The position numbers and the translations under genes were made by a program. Shown in pieces: positions 18,557 through 26,722 of a DNA stretch of 64,000 nucleotides. The stretch comes from GCA-2720975 sp964467985 (GTDB lineage Bacteria > Planctomycetota > UBA1135 > GCA-002686595). The stretch's first letter is position 1, and every line of letters begins with the position of its first letter. The DNA is taken from assembly GCA_964467985.1 (NCBI GenBank), contig CAYXTP010000009.1, forward strand, positions 1 to 64,000. The letters are read 5' to 3'. The notes under the pieces were generated by a model. That model was given only the letters and a program-made list of their open reading frames with translations. It had not been told where the DNA came from and did not search any database.

Positions 18557-18586
18557 ACGGGCCACGGCTTGAGTGCCGTGACCCGT
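18557..18586. terminator. Inverted repeat between convergent genes, probable bidirectional terminator
   Basis: ACGGG-C-CACGGC, loop TTGAGT, GCCGTG-A-CCCGT: an 11-bp GC-rich stem with one C/A mismatch and a 6-nt loop. It sits in the 111-bp space between two converging coding regions (stops at 18497 and 18609), where a terminator would serve both. No clear T run follows on either side, so the intrinsic efficiency is uncertain. Confidence 0.6.
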
Positions 18587-18608
18587 TGCCTTGTCGGCCT
18601 GATGATTC

Positions 18609-20396
18609 CTACCAGCTAATGACGTCCGAGACCGAAGTCGTGGTGGGCGTCCAGGGAGGCATGTTCGAAGGCGTCCCGTAGTCCTCATCGTAGAACCAGC
18701 TGCGGCGAGGAGCCGCGTAGTAGTTGCCACCGACACTCCAGGGTGCAGTCGCGTACTGGCTAGACCAGGCACAGATAAAGGCGCCAACGATATCGCAGCT
18801 GAGGCCTGTCCACCGCTCGTGGAAGCGTGGCAGGTTCTCCAGCCCGCCGTTGTAGGAGCCGTCCGTGGTCAACGTATTGCCCGTGATGAGCGCGACGTTG
18901 TAGGTCGTGCTCCCGGCTTTCGGAAGTTTGTTGCCCGCCTTGGACCCGTCCCAGGAGTTCGACAACAGGTTGACCGCGTCGGCCATGACAGATGCTCCAA
19001 CCCTGTTCACCGTGTTGTAGTCGCCCTGGACATACAGCGAACCCTCCGAGACAACTGCTAGGCCACTAGCAAGCTCACTGCCATCCGTCAGCTCCAATCC
19101 CTTGGCATTGGTTCCAGTTCCCATCCCGTAGTGGGCGACGTACAGCAGGCCATTGCTGGGCCAGATACCGGAATCGCCTAGCTCATCGAGGTCTATCACC
19201 AGCACGAGGACATCTCCTCCCTGCCGGACGTCGTACACGGTGTTCATGGACACGGCATCGTCAAAGTCAGAACTCGAGAGCTCCGTGCCGGATCCGTCAT
19301 AACCACGGACAGTGCTGCCGCTGGCAGAGACGATGAAGGACAGGCCGGCATTGCCGTGATAGAAGCCCTTGCTGTGGGTTCCCAATCCGGAGCCCACGTA
19401 CACGTACTCTCCGCTGCCACTGTCCAGGGAGTAGTCCCCGCCTGCAACGGGTTCGTACATGGAAATGTCCTCAATTTGCGGGCCCGTGATCTCCCCGACG
19501 CCGTGGGCGCCGGTCATGACCGTATTCCCGGATGTGCCGTATCCACTGGGTTCGCCCCACAGATCTAACGCTCCCGGAGCAAAGGGCAACACTTCACCGC
19601 CGTCGTCAAAGTCCCCGTCCCCGTTGCTGTCGTAGCCGTCGGGAAAGTCGGAGTCGTAGCCCGAAACCGAGGAGACGCTACCCATCTGGGCTTTGTTGTT
19701 CATGGTCTCGAAGTCGTAGGGCTCGGATGCATCAAAGGGATCCTGCACCCAGCGGCGGATCCTGACGGTTCCGCTCGAGTCCCCGTCATCCTTGGCCCGG
19801 CGGTACATGTTGCCCACGCAGCGCAGGTAATTCGTATCGATGACAATGGAACTCCCGCCGCCCACATAGATATCCGCGTTGCTGTGCACCTTCCCCTGAA
19901 AGGTCATCGAAGGACCGGGCTGGATTTCGAGGTCCTCGTCGTAGAACACGGCGAACTGCAGGATCGGCGTGGCCTCCGTATTGATGACCCGATGTGCCCA
20001 GGACACGATGCCATCAACCTCTGAGCGTGCTGCAACTTCGTAACCCACGAGCTGCGTCTCGATTCCCGCGGCGTCCGTCACCGTGACGTTCGATCCCGTG
20101 GGCGTGATGGTGTAGGGCACGCTGAATCCGTCCATGGTGGCAGTGCCACTCGTGGGCGGAGTGCTGTAGTTGGCAACGGCCACCTGAATGGCCTTCTTGG
20201 CAACCTCGACTGCGCCTTGCGCAAGATAGTCGGCCTGTGTCTGGTGGCGGTGGACCGTGGAGCGCACATGCGTCACGCCAGAAGCGGTGAACAACAGAGC
20301 GGCGATGCTGGCCGCCATGAACGAACCCAGCACGGCGTAGATCAGGGCCAGGCCCCTGTTGCCCGTGTTCGGTTGAGTGGATTGGATTAGCTTCAT
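18609..20396 (-). CDS. PilX-like large minor pilin / secreted protein
   Basis: The 595-residue protein opens with MKLIQSTQPNTGNRGLALIYAVLGS, a PilX-type N-terminus: a short basic leader, Gly-Leu-Ala-Leu and a hydrophobic helix (ALIYAVLGSFMAASIAALLFTASG). The usual helical spine HRHQTQADYLAQGAVEVAKKA comes next. The long C-terminal part is rich in Gly, Ser, Asp and Tyr, with Asp/Asn-rich calcium-like loops such as GYDSNGDGDFDDGGE, so it is probably an extracellular beta domain. It is the third gene of a pilin operon, 32 bp after the gene ending at 20429. By position it fits the type IV pilus/type II pseudopilus set of minor pilins that start the fibre. Confidence 0.75.
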   Translation of the reverse strand: MKLIQSTQPNTGNRGLALIYAVLGSFMAASIAALLFTASGVTHVRSTVHRHQTQADYLAQGAVEVAKKAIQVAVANYSTPPTSGTATMDGFSVPYTITPTGSNVTVTDAAGIETQLVGYEVAARSEVDGIVSWAHRVINTEATPILQFAVFYDEDLEIQPGPSMTFQGKVHSNADIYVGGGSSIVIDTNYLRCVGNMYRRAKDDGDSSGTVRIRRWVQDPFDASEPYDFETMNNKAQMGSVSSVSGYDSDFPDGYDSNGDGDFDDGGEVLPFAPGALDLWGEPSGYGTSGNTVMTGAHGVGEITGPQIEDISMYEPVAGGDYSLDSGSGEYVYVGSGLGTHSKGFYHGNAGLSFIVSASGSTVRGYDGSGTELSSSDFDDAVSMNTVYDVRQGGDVLVLVIDLDELGDSGIWPSNGLLYVAHYGMGTGTNAKGLELTDGSELASGLAVVSEGSLYVQGDYNTVNRVGASVMADAVNLLSNSWDGSKAGNKLPKAGSTTYNVALITGNTLTTDGSYNGGLENLPRFHERWTGLSCDIVGAFICAWSSQYATAPWSVGGNYYAAPRRSWFYDEDYGTPSNMPPWTPTTTSVSDVISW

Positions 20397-20428
20397 TGAC
20401 TACTCCTGCGAGACATGCGACGTGACGG

Positions 20429-21226
20429 TTAGGTGTTCTTGAATGCGACGACGAGTTCGATCTCGTGCCGGTAGAGCGAGCCGCGCTTGTCCATGCGGCG
20501 AAAGAAGATGCGCAGGCGTACCGAGTCGACTGGGATGCTCCACTGGCTCGTGGCGTCCGTGTCAATTTCGACACGCTCTACGTCGCGGGCGAGGACCTTG
20601 GCGCTGTCAGCATCTCCGTTCACTCGGCGCTCAAGACGGTTGATGCCGTCGGGTCCTGTGGTCAGCACAAAGCTGATCTCGTCATGATCCCATACAACTC
20701 CGTTAGTGGAATCGACGGTGTTCTGTGAAGGGAACCAGATGCCATCCAGGTCGTCCCAGGACTCGCTGCGCACGCCATCGCCGTTGCCGTCCAGCTCGGG
20801 AGTGCCGTTCATGTCGAGGTCCATATCCGGGCGCCCGTCGCCATCGTGGTCTGCGGGCAGCACGAAGACGAGTTCCTGCAGCGTTCCGAAGTCCGGGTCT
20901 CCACTCATGGCGGCCATGGTGGGCAGGGTGTGCGAGTGGGATTCAAACGGATACACCGCAGTGGCATCCTGGAAGACGTAGGGATAGGTCTTGCCGTTGA
21001 GGGTGCGGGCGGCGGAGTGCGAGATCTCGGTGACGATCGCCCTGGCTGCCCGTTTACCCTCGTGCTGGAGCAGCGCGCGGGTGTTGCCACGGTCCGTCAT
21101 GCGCCCCATGGACTCGGCCCTCTCCACGAGTAAGCGAGCCAGAAGCTAGAGAATGCTGGCGGCCAAGATGACCTCCAACAAGGTCACTCCGGACCGCGTG
21201 CCGAGTCGTGTGTGGCGGGTCTTCAT
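20429..21226 (-). pseudogene. Minor pilin (PilW-like) interrupted by an in-frame amber codon
   Basis: The frame starts at ATG 21226, overlapping the previous stop as ATGA (21223-21226), so translation is coupled. Its first residues, MKTRHTRLGTRSGVTLLEVI, are a perfect type IV prepilin leader: cleavage after Gly13, then mature Val-Thr-Leu-Leu-Glu5. The hydrophobic helix continues LAASIL, then a TAG (21148-21146), then LLARLLVERAESMGRM in the same frame for another 239 codons to 20429. Homology-like features continue on both sides, so the TAG breaks one gene. A GTG at 21127 could start only a headless fragment. Read as sense, the product has about 265 residues, with acidic calcium-type loops (DHDGDGRPDMDLD). 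Nonsense mutation, assembly error and suppression are all possible. Confidence 0.8.
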
Positions 21227-21654
21227 CGTGACTTGACCGAGGTCAGGGTGTCGGTGCGCGTGCGGGTTCCGTAGTCGTTCCAGGTGATCGTGAGTTGGAT
21301 CTCGAGCGGGTCGGGAACGGGCTGCCCGACGACGTAGCCGGGATAGGTGGCGACGATGCTCTCGTTCTGGAGGTTCAAATCCACGTACTGGGCGACCGGC
21401 AGGCCTTGCTCGTAGTCGCTGCCAGGGATCGGGATGACGTCGCTGCTGAGGGTGAGCAGTTGCTCCATGCAGGCCTGCAGGTCCACCATGGCAATGTCCG
21501 TTTCATTGCTGACCGTGATCAGGTTTGACGAGGTGGCCGGGCTGCTGAAGGCCCCCATGACCGCCACGAGCAGCACGCCCAGGGCCATGACGATTTCCAC
21601 CAGGGTTAGGCCAGCCCGGCGATCCATGCGCCTTTTTTCTTTTGTTCTCTTCAT
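21223..21654 (-). CDS. Type IV prepilin-like protein (PilV-like minor pilin)
   Basis: The 143-residue protein has a prepilin leader, MKRTKEKRRMDRRAG, followed by LTLVEIVMALGVLLVAVMGA; cleavage is expected after Gly15, with Glu5 of the mature chain present. The family is processed by PilD peptidase and inserted in a pilus or pseudopilus. The C-terminal 90 residues are a small soluble head containing MVDLQACMEQLLTLSSDV and ending in LTITWNDYGTRTRT. It is first in a three-gene minor-pilin operon and overlaps the next start by 4 nt. Upstream is an AT-rich stretch with a TAGGAGTTCCTA palindrome (21670-21681). Confidence 0.85.
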   Translation of the reverse strand: MKRTKEKRRMDRRAGLTLVEIVMALGVLLVAVMGAFSSPATSSNLITVSNETDIAMVDLQACMEQLLTLSSDVIPIPGSDYEQGLPVAQYVDLNLQNESIVATYPGYVVGQPVPDPLEIQLTITWNDYGTRTRTDTLTSVKSR

Positions 21655-21669
21655 TTTGCAGACCTTTAT

Positions 21670-21681
21670 TAGGAGTTCCTA
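21670..21681. promoter_or_regulatory. Palindromic TAGGAGTTCCTA upstream of the pilin operon
   Basis: A near-perfect 12-bp palindrome lies 16 nt ahead of the ATG of the first pilin gene. A closely similar TAGGTATTCCTA occurs at 22315-22326, ahead of the metalloprotease gene. Shared consensus TAGG-N-R-TTCCTA suggests an operator, but two occurrences are too few to prove one. Confidence 0.25.
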
Positions 21682-21882
21682 TTTAGGCGGTCAGCGCATT
21701 TGACTTGATCAATGACCCTCCCGTGGGGCCGAGATTCTCGTTTTGGACCTCCCTGGATCCCGACCCGAGACGCGTTGGAGTCCAGGGCAGTCGTCCTGGC
21801 GCCAGACACACCGAGAATGAGTATCTCGCACGGCCCTGCTGCCCCCATCAGGAATGCCATCCTCGACGGAGCCCTGTCACAA

Positions 21883-22275
21883 ATGGACCCGATGCCCGAA
21901 TCTCAACCCATGACCCGGACTCGCAGTCGTCGCCCCACCCTTCTGGTGCTCGGGATCCGCCTCGGGGCTGTGCTCCTGGCGCTCGTGGCTGTTGGAATCT
22001 CGCTTGCCGGACATCCTGGGCAAGCCCCACCGGAAATCTCTCAGGAACTCAGTCTCGAGGTCGAGGGCCTGCACTGAACGACGTGGTGCCCGATCCGTGT
22101 CGATCGAGCGCTGAGCGCAATCAGGGGGATCCACTCCGTGCGAGTCGATGTAGCGGGCGGACTGGCGCGAGTGACCTTCGATGCTGCGGTCAGGGAGAGC
22201 GCGGGCCTGTACATGGACATCGAGCGCGCGCTAGATCGGGCGGGCTATGTGGGAAAGCCCGTTCGAGAGCCCTAG
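21883..22275 (+). CDS. HMA-domain protein, predicted selenoprotein (UGA-Sec at codon 65)
   Basis: One frame runs from ATG 21883 to TAG 22273-22275 (130 residues), broken only by a TGA at 22075-22077. Residues 10-43 are a basic leader and a membrane helix (LLVLGIRLGAVLLALVAVG). Residues 55-130 form a heavy-metal-associated domain: LSLEVEGLH-U65-TTWC69, then HSVRVDVAGGLARVTFDAAV and DIERALDRAGYVGKPV. The TGA falls on the first metal-binding position (family: GMxCxxC or GMxCxxxC), giving UxxxC. A two-segment hairpin lies just downstream (22085-22112). Alternative reading: a pseudogene, but the domain after the TGA is fully preserved. Upstream in-frame Met codons exist; 21883 is chosen for GGAG at about 11 nt. 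Role: membrane-anchored metal or redox chaperone, inferred. Confidence 0.85.
22085..22112 (+). promoter_or_regulatory. Candidate bacterial SECIS hairpin in the HMA selenoprotein gene
   Basis: Stem CGATC (22091-22095) pairs with GATCG (22102-22106). A 1x1 C/A mismatch separates it from an outer 5-bp stem, GGTGC (22085-22089) with GCGCT (22108-22112). The apical loop CGTGTC has G in position 2 and starts 18 nt after the UGA. Known bacterial SECIS elements need a G in the first two loop bases and a loop about 16-37 nt after UGA. Confidence 0.75.
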
Positions 22276-22438
22276 GCCCTGGCCGACGCACCTCAGAATG
22301 AGCCAGTGCGGAGTTAGGTATTCCTAGGTCGCATTGGGGAGGAATCCCCGTAGACGGCCCAAGGACAAATTTTTCGTATCGAAGGTGCTCAGGTCCTGGG
22401 ACAATCGGCGCGCCGGTCCTCACCCTGAACACGATCCC

Positions 22439-24163
22439 ATGCACACGCTCCGCCCCTTCAAGCTGCTCTCGTCCTCGTTCCTAGTGGGTCTACTGATGAC
22501 CACAGGGACAAGTGCGCAAGACGTTCTGCCCTTCCCCGCACGGCTCTTGCCCTCTCAGCCCGGTGGAGAAGTACTCGAATTCAACCAACAGGGTTCCCTG
22601 CTGGCCGAACTCTCCCAACTGCACACGGTGACCTTGGCCGGTGTGCAATTGCCAGTCGGGGCCACCGTAAGCCTGGATCTCACGAGGCTGAGCTTCGATC
22701 CCCGTGATGTGGGAGTGCACGTGGACGGTTCGCGGGCGGATTTCGACCCCGGTGACCTGAGCCTCTGGCAAGGCACAGTAGCCGGAGCCGAAGGAAGCCA
22801 TGTCTACCTGGCTTTCTCTTCCCATGGCTCCTACGGCTGGATCCACGACGGAGTACAGACAACTCACGTTTCCTCGTTCCCAGGCCCGGGGGGCGAGTGG
22901 TCGAGAGCACGCATGCGCCTGTACACCGACAGTGCATTGGATGCCGTGCCCGGACCGGGTGCACCCACATGTCAGCTCGATTCTCTGCGCGACGGCCCCT
23001 TGGGATCCGGCGTGTTGGATCCCACCACCATCGACCCTCCCACCTACGGAGCCGCCACCAAACTCGAGTGCAAGATGGCCGTCGAGACGGACTACCAGCT
23101 GTTCCAACTTTGGAACGACCTGGTGGCCGAGCAGACCTACGTCATGGCCCTGATCGGCTCCGTTTCGAATCGCTACGAGCAACAGGTCGAGGTGCGCATC
23201 ACCTTCCCGTACGTGCAGTTCTACACCACCAAGCACGATCCCTGGACCAGCCAGGACACGGGCGGCGGCTCGGGCGGACTGTTGAACGAATTTCAGGCCG
23301 CGTGGGCCGGGCAGCTCCCCGCTGGGGCCCACATCGCGCACTTCCTCAGCGGCGCCAACCTGGGCGGCGGCGTGGCTTGGGTCGGTGTGCTGTGCAACAA
23401 GACCTACGGTTTCGCTGTTAGCGGCAACATCAACGGCGGCACCTCGTTCCCGGTGACCCAGGGTTCCAATACCTGGGACTTCTTCGTGATGGCCCATGAG
23501 ACGGGTCACAACTTCGGGACCTTGCACACCCATGACGGGTACTGCCCTCCCTTGGATGAGTGCGCCACGAACTGCAATGGCGTGATCCACTGCACGACAC
23601 AGGGCACCAACATGAGCTACTGCCATGGGTGCCCTGGTGGCATGACCAATATCACCACCTACTTCCATCCGACGGTGGTGGGTGTCATGCGAGCCACCGC
23701 GGACGCCTCATGCCTGCCCAATCTGGGTGGAGGCACGCGCGTCGTTCTATTCTCAGATGACTTCGAGAGTGGCAACCTCACGGCCGGCGGCTGGACCACC
23801 TCCAACAAACCGGCTCAGGTGGTGACCGCCGCCAGGCAGGTCGGCCAGTATGGCGTCCGCATCCGTAGGAATCGATGGATCGAGAGGACCGTCGACACCA
23901 CGGGTTTCAAGAAGATCAACATCGCGCTGTGGCGCAAGACCAAGAACTACGACACGGGTGAGATGTTGCGGATGCGGTGGCACGACGGATCCAAGTGGCA
24001 CACCCTCGAAGACGCCACCAATCCGGGTTGGGCGACCCTCTCGATCGACCTGGATCTTGAGGCCAACAACAATCCCAACCTCCGCTTCCGCTTCCGCTCG
24101 ATCGGGTCGCAGGCCAACGAACGCGGAGACCTGGATGAGGTCGTGGTTACCGGGGAGTTCTAG
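22439..24163 (+). CDS. Secreted reprolysin-like (M12B) zinc metalloprotease
   Basis: The 574-residue protein has a signal peptide (SSSFLVGLLMTTGTSAQ). A propeptide-like beta domain covers about 30-195. The metzincin catalytic part contains MAHETGHNFGTLHTHD, with His353, His357 and His363 as zinc ligands and Glu354 as catalyst. A Met-turn is plausible in GTNMSYCHGCPGG, and numerous Cys (CPPLDECATNCNGVIHC) suggest disulfides. The final 130 residues look like a jelly-roll carbohydrate or adhesion domain (FSDDFESGNLTAGGW). It is probably an extracellular endopeptidase; the substrate is unknown. The start is the Met of MHTLRPFK, since the preceding in-frame codons are not protein-like. Confidence 0.88.
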   Translation: MHTLRPFKLLSSSFLVGLLMTTGTSAQDVLPFPARLLPSQPGGEVLEFNQQGSLLAELSQLHTVTLAGVQLPVGATVSLDLTRLSFDPRDVGVHVDGSRADFDPGDLSLWQGTVAGAEGSHVYLAFSSHGSYGWIHDGVQTTHVSSFPGPGGEWSRARMRLYTDSALDAVPGPGAPTCQLDSLRDGPLGSGVLDPTTIDPPTYGAATKLECKMAVETDYQLFQLWNDLVAEQTYVMALIGSVSNRYEQQVEVRITFPYVQFYTTKHDPWTSQDTGGGSGGLLNEFQAAWAGQLPAGAHIAHFLSGANLGGGVAWVGVLCNKTYGFAVSGNINGGTSFPVTQGSNTWDFFVMAHETGHNFGTLHTHDGYCPPLDECATNCNGVIHCTTQGTNMSYCHGCPGGMTNITTYFHPTVVGVMRATADASCLPNLGGGTRVVLFSDDFESGNLTAGGWTTSNKPAQVVTAARQVGQYGVRIRRNRWIERTVDTTGFKKINIALWRKTKNYDTGEMLRMRWHDGSKWHTLEDATNPGWATLSIDLDLEANNNPNLRFRFRSIGSQANERGDLDEVVVTGEF

Positions 24164-24216
24164 GGCAGGTGCAAGGAGTTGGGCCCCTCAGGCGTGGCGT
24201 TTCTCCCGGATCGGTG

Positions 24217-24654
24217 ATGTCGAAAGCCCTGCCCTGGAGCGCGTCACTGCTCGTCGCTTTGGCCCTGTCCTGCGCCGCCCTCACCCTGTTCTCCATGCTC
24301 TACGCGGGCTACGACCTGCAGCGCAAGCTCGGGTTGGATGACGATGTGTGCTGGCTTGCACTCTTGGTCGGCCCCGCTTGCTTACCGCTCATCCACAGGC
24401 GCCTGCACTCCACACGTTGGGCACCCCGAACCTGTCTGGTCACGGGTGCGCTCACCTCAGCCGGCTGCCTGCTGTGGTTCGCTGAACTAGGAGCCGAGGC
24501 CTCGGCAGTGGCGGCACGCGGTGCCTCCTCCGGGTTCGGCAGTGCTCTCGGCAGACTGGTCGCCCTGTGGGGCGTGCTCATCGGAGTGACAGCCGTGCTG
24601 GGCGCAGGCCTCGCGCTGGCGGTTCAGGCCAGGAGCAAGCGCCAGCCAGATTGA
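24217..24654 (+). CDS. Small multi-pass membrane protein
   Basis: The 145-residue protein has four hydrophobic segments: ASLLVALALSCAALTLFSML, CWLALLVGPACLPLI, VTGALTSAGCLLWFAEL and LWGVLIGVTAVLGAGLALAV. It ends with the basic tail QARSKRQPD. No family is recognised. The last 38 nt of this gene and the 17 nt after it are repeated exactly beyond the assembly gap, so the 3' end appears twice in the scaffold; the first copy is the real one. It lies 53 bp after the metalloprotease on the same strand. The start is the Met of MSKALPW. Confidence 0.65.
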   Translation: MSKALPWSASLLVALALSCAALTLFSMLYAGYDLQRKLGLDDDVCWLALLVGPACLPLIHRRLHSTRWAPRTCLVTGALTSAGCLLWFAELGAEASAVAARGASSGFGSALGRLVALWGVLIGVTAVLGAGLALAVQARSKRQPD

Positions 24655-24671
24655 TCCCGACAGCGACCGAT

Positions 24672-24771
24672 NNNNNNNNNNNNNNNNNNNNNNNNNNNNN
24701 NNNNNNNNNNNNNNNNNNNNNNNNNNNNNNNNNNNNNNNNNNNNNNNNNNNNNNNNNNNNNNNNNNNNNNN
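24672..24771. other. Artificial scaffold gap (100 N) flanked by a 55-bp exact duplication
   Basis: The run is exactly 100 N. The 55 bases before it (24617-24671) are identical to the 55 after it (24772-24826). This is the pattern of two contigs ending in the same k=55 overlap that the scaffolder did not merge. The true sequence probably has no gap: 24671 should join 24827. Confidence 0.9.
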
Positions 24772-24868
24772 TGGCGGTTCAGGCCAGGAGCAAGCGCCAG
24801 CCAGATTGATCCCGACAGCGACCGATGTACGCAACCCAAGTCGGGGACAAGCCTCCTCAGTCCGTATC

Positions 24869-25726
24869 ATGCACGCCATGCATCCGGAGCCCCGCGCGTC
24901 CAGCCCCCTTCCGCCTGCTGGCTCCGTCGAGCGGTGGTGCTGGGATTTCATTGTCGGCACTGAGCTTCAAGAGAAGCTGCGACCTCAAGATCCACCCGAC
25001 ACGTCCCTGGCCGCCAATTGGGAGGACCGTGCTCCAGAGCGACGCCTGAACGCCGCAGGCCGACCAGCGGAACTTGAGGTGATCGCTCGCAGCCCACGTA
25101 CCCCAGGTGGTCTGCATCAACCCGCAAACCGGTTGCGCATGATGCACACCTTCGCCCATCACGAACTACAAGCGGCAGAGTTGTTTGCGTGGGCTGTGCT
25201 CGCCTTTCCCGAGACGCCGCGCGAATTCAAGGCGGGCGCAGTGCGGCTCTGCCTCGAGGAACTTGGGCACTTGCATCTCTATGTCGACTACCTGCGAGCG
25301 CATGGTTTGGCACTCGGGGAGTTCCCCGTGCGGGATTGGTTCTGGGAGCGCGTCTCGACCTGCGCAAGCCCCCTGGCTTTTGTCTCCCTCCAAGGGTTGG
25401 GCCTGGAAGGCTCCAATCTGGATCACTGCGCTCGTTTTGCCCTGGCCTTTCGGGATGTAGGCGATACCAGGGCCGCCCAAGTCCTGGAGAGGGTTGGACG
25501 CGACGAGGTGACGCATGTGTCCTTTGCCCGACAGTGGTTCGAACGCCTCTCCGGCGAGACATTGAACTACGAACGATGGCGCGCCGTCTTGCCCGCGCCC
25601 CTCACGCCAGCCCTGATGCAAGGTCGGCCATTGAACAACGAGGCTCGGCGCGCAGCGGGCTTCGACGATTCGTTCCTGGACGCATTGGCCAACGCCGGCT
25701 CCACAACATCCCGCGCCACGTCATGA
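24869..25726 (+). CDS. DUF455 ferritin-like family protein
   Basis: The 285-residue protein matches the DUF455 ferritin-like fold. Di-metal ligands are visible as MMHTFAHHELQAAELFAW (Glu and His), LCLEELGHLHLYVDYL (ExxH) and VGRDEVTHVSFARQW (Glu and His), with the linker FVSLQGLGLEGSNLD. Related proteins are MiaE-like non-haem di-iron oxygenases of unknown substrate. It overlaps the ATP-grasp gene by 4 nt (ATGA), so the two are translated together. The Met at 24869 or 24878 may start; I take the first. Its sequence begins just after the gap-flanking duplication. Confidence 0.82.
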   Translation: MHAMHPEPRASSPLPPAGSVERWCWDFIVGTELQEKLRPQDPPDTSLAANWEDRAPERRLNAAGRPAELEVIARSPRTPGGLHQPANRLRMMHTFAHHELQAAELFAWAVLAFPETPREFKAGAVRLCLEELGHLHLYVDYLRAHGLALGEFPVRDWFWERVSTCASPLAFVSLQGLGLEGSNLDHCARFALAFRDVGDTRAAQVLERVGRDEVTHVSFARQWFERLSGETLNYERWRAVLPAPLTPALMQGRPLNNEARRAAGFDDSFLDALANAGSTTSRATS

Positions 25727-26661
25727 GTGGCCGCCGCTGCTGGGTCTTGAATCTGGATGCCGAGCATGAGCTCGAAGCCATCGGTTCCTACACACCCTCG
25801 CGGCACATGCGCGCACTGGTCGCCGCACAGCAAGAACCGCTGCTCGACACCCTGCTCGCACCCGGCGACATCTTGCTGACCCCCGAGAACCTGGCCCAAC
25901 ACGTCGCTTCGCGGGCCCTGCGCGGCATGCCGGGCCTCGCTTGGTGTCCCACACCCCAGGCCCTTGCCATGTTGCAGGCTGTGGGTGCTCAGCCGACGGC
26001 TGCACCTTCGGTCGAGACCCTGCGCAGGGTGAACGCACGCCCGTTTGCGAACGCGGTCAGAGCACCCTTGGCCGAAGCCAGCTTTCGGAAGCATCTAGCT
26101 GCGTCCTTGGAAGAGGCCCTGGCCCTCTTGGCCCGCCCCGCATCGGCTGGCTGGCTTGTGCGCCGCCGCTTCGGAGCGGCCGGCCGAGGTCGGCGTCGAC
26201 TGCACCCTGGCAGACCCGACGCCGCGGACGAGGCCTGGCTGCTCGCGAGTCTGCGGTCAGGTCCCTTGACGATTGAACCCTGGGTGGAAATCCAAACGGA
26301 ATTCACGCGCTCGGGTTGGGTGACGCCATCGGGTGAGGTGCAAATCGCACCCCCCTGTTTTCAACGGACGACGCGCCAGGGAGCGTGGACTCACACGGCC
26401 ACTGCAGACGCCGGTGCAGTCAGTGGCGAGGACGATCGACAACTGCAACGAGCCGTGGAAGCGGCTGGGCGTGCACTGGCTGCGGCCGGTTACTTTGGGG
26501 CCTTTGGTATCGATGCTTTCCGCCACCGGGTGCCCGGACCCGACGCTGGGCGGGTAGCCCTCAACCCGATGAGCGAGATCAACGCTCGTTATACGATGGA
26601 CTGGACCCTAGGCATGGGACACCGCGCGCCCCACCGTTCGCAATCGGTCACTTCGCTTTGA
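25723..26661 (+). CDS. ATP-grasp family protein paired with DUF455
   Basis: The 312-residue protein starts CWVLNLDAEHELE and ends with an ATP-grasp metal-binding segment, GAFGIDAFRH...NPMSEINARYTM. In this family the Glu/Asn of EIN and the Arg of AR bind Mg-ATP. Other elements are WLVRRRFGAAGRGRR (phosphate loop) and GPLTIEPWVEIQTEF (strand with Glu). The enzyme should couple ATP hydrolysis to a carboxylate-amine or carboxylate-thiol ligation; substrates are not indicated. Start ATG overlaps the DUF455 stop, a sign of a two-enzyme unit. The C-terminus is short relative to larger ATP-grasp ligases. Confidence 0.75.
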   Translation: MSGRRCWVLNLDAEHELEAIGSYTPSRHMRALVAAQQEPLLDTLLAPGDILLTPENLAQHVASRALRGMPGLAWCPTPQALAMLQAVGAQPTAAPSVETLRRVNARPFANAVRAPLAEASFRKHLAASLEEALALLARPASAGWLVRRRFGAAGRGRRRLHPGRPDAADEAWLLASLRSGPLTIEPWVEIQTEFTRSGWVTPSGEVQIAPPCFQRTTRQGAWTHTATADAGAVSGEDDRQLQRAVEAAGRALAAAGYFGAFGIDAFRHRVPGPDAGRVALNPMSEINARYTMDWTLGMGHRAPHRSQSVTSL

Positions 26662-26722
26662 TGGGGTGCGCATCGGCCGCAATCGGATAGGCTCGGCCGA
26701 TCGCCCCAAGGAGGCCCCCATC

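Noticed and set aside
20429..21127. A separate gene starting at GTG 21127
   Set aside because: It would lack the prepilin leader present in frame upstream of the TAG, and the ATGA overlap fixes the start at 21226.
20429..21226. The amber codon as selenocysteine
   Set aside because: Sec is encoded by UGA; this is TAG in a hydrophobic pilin helix with no Cys expected there.
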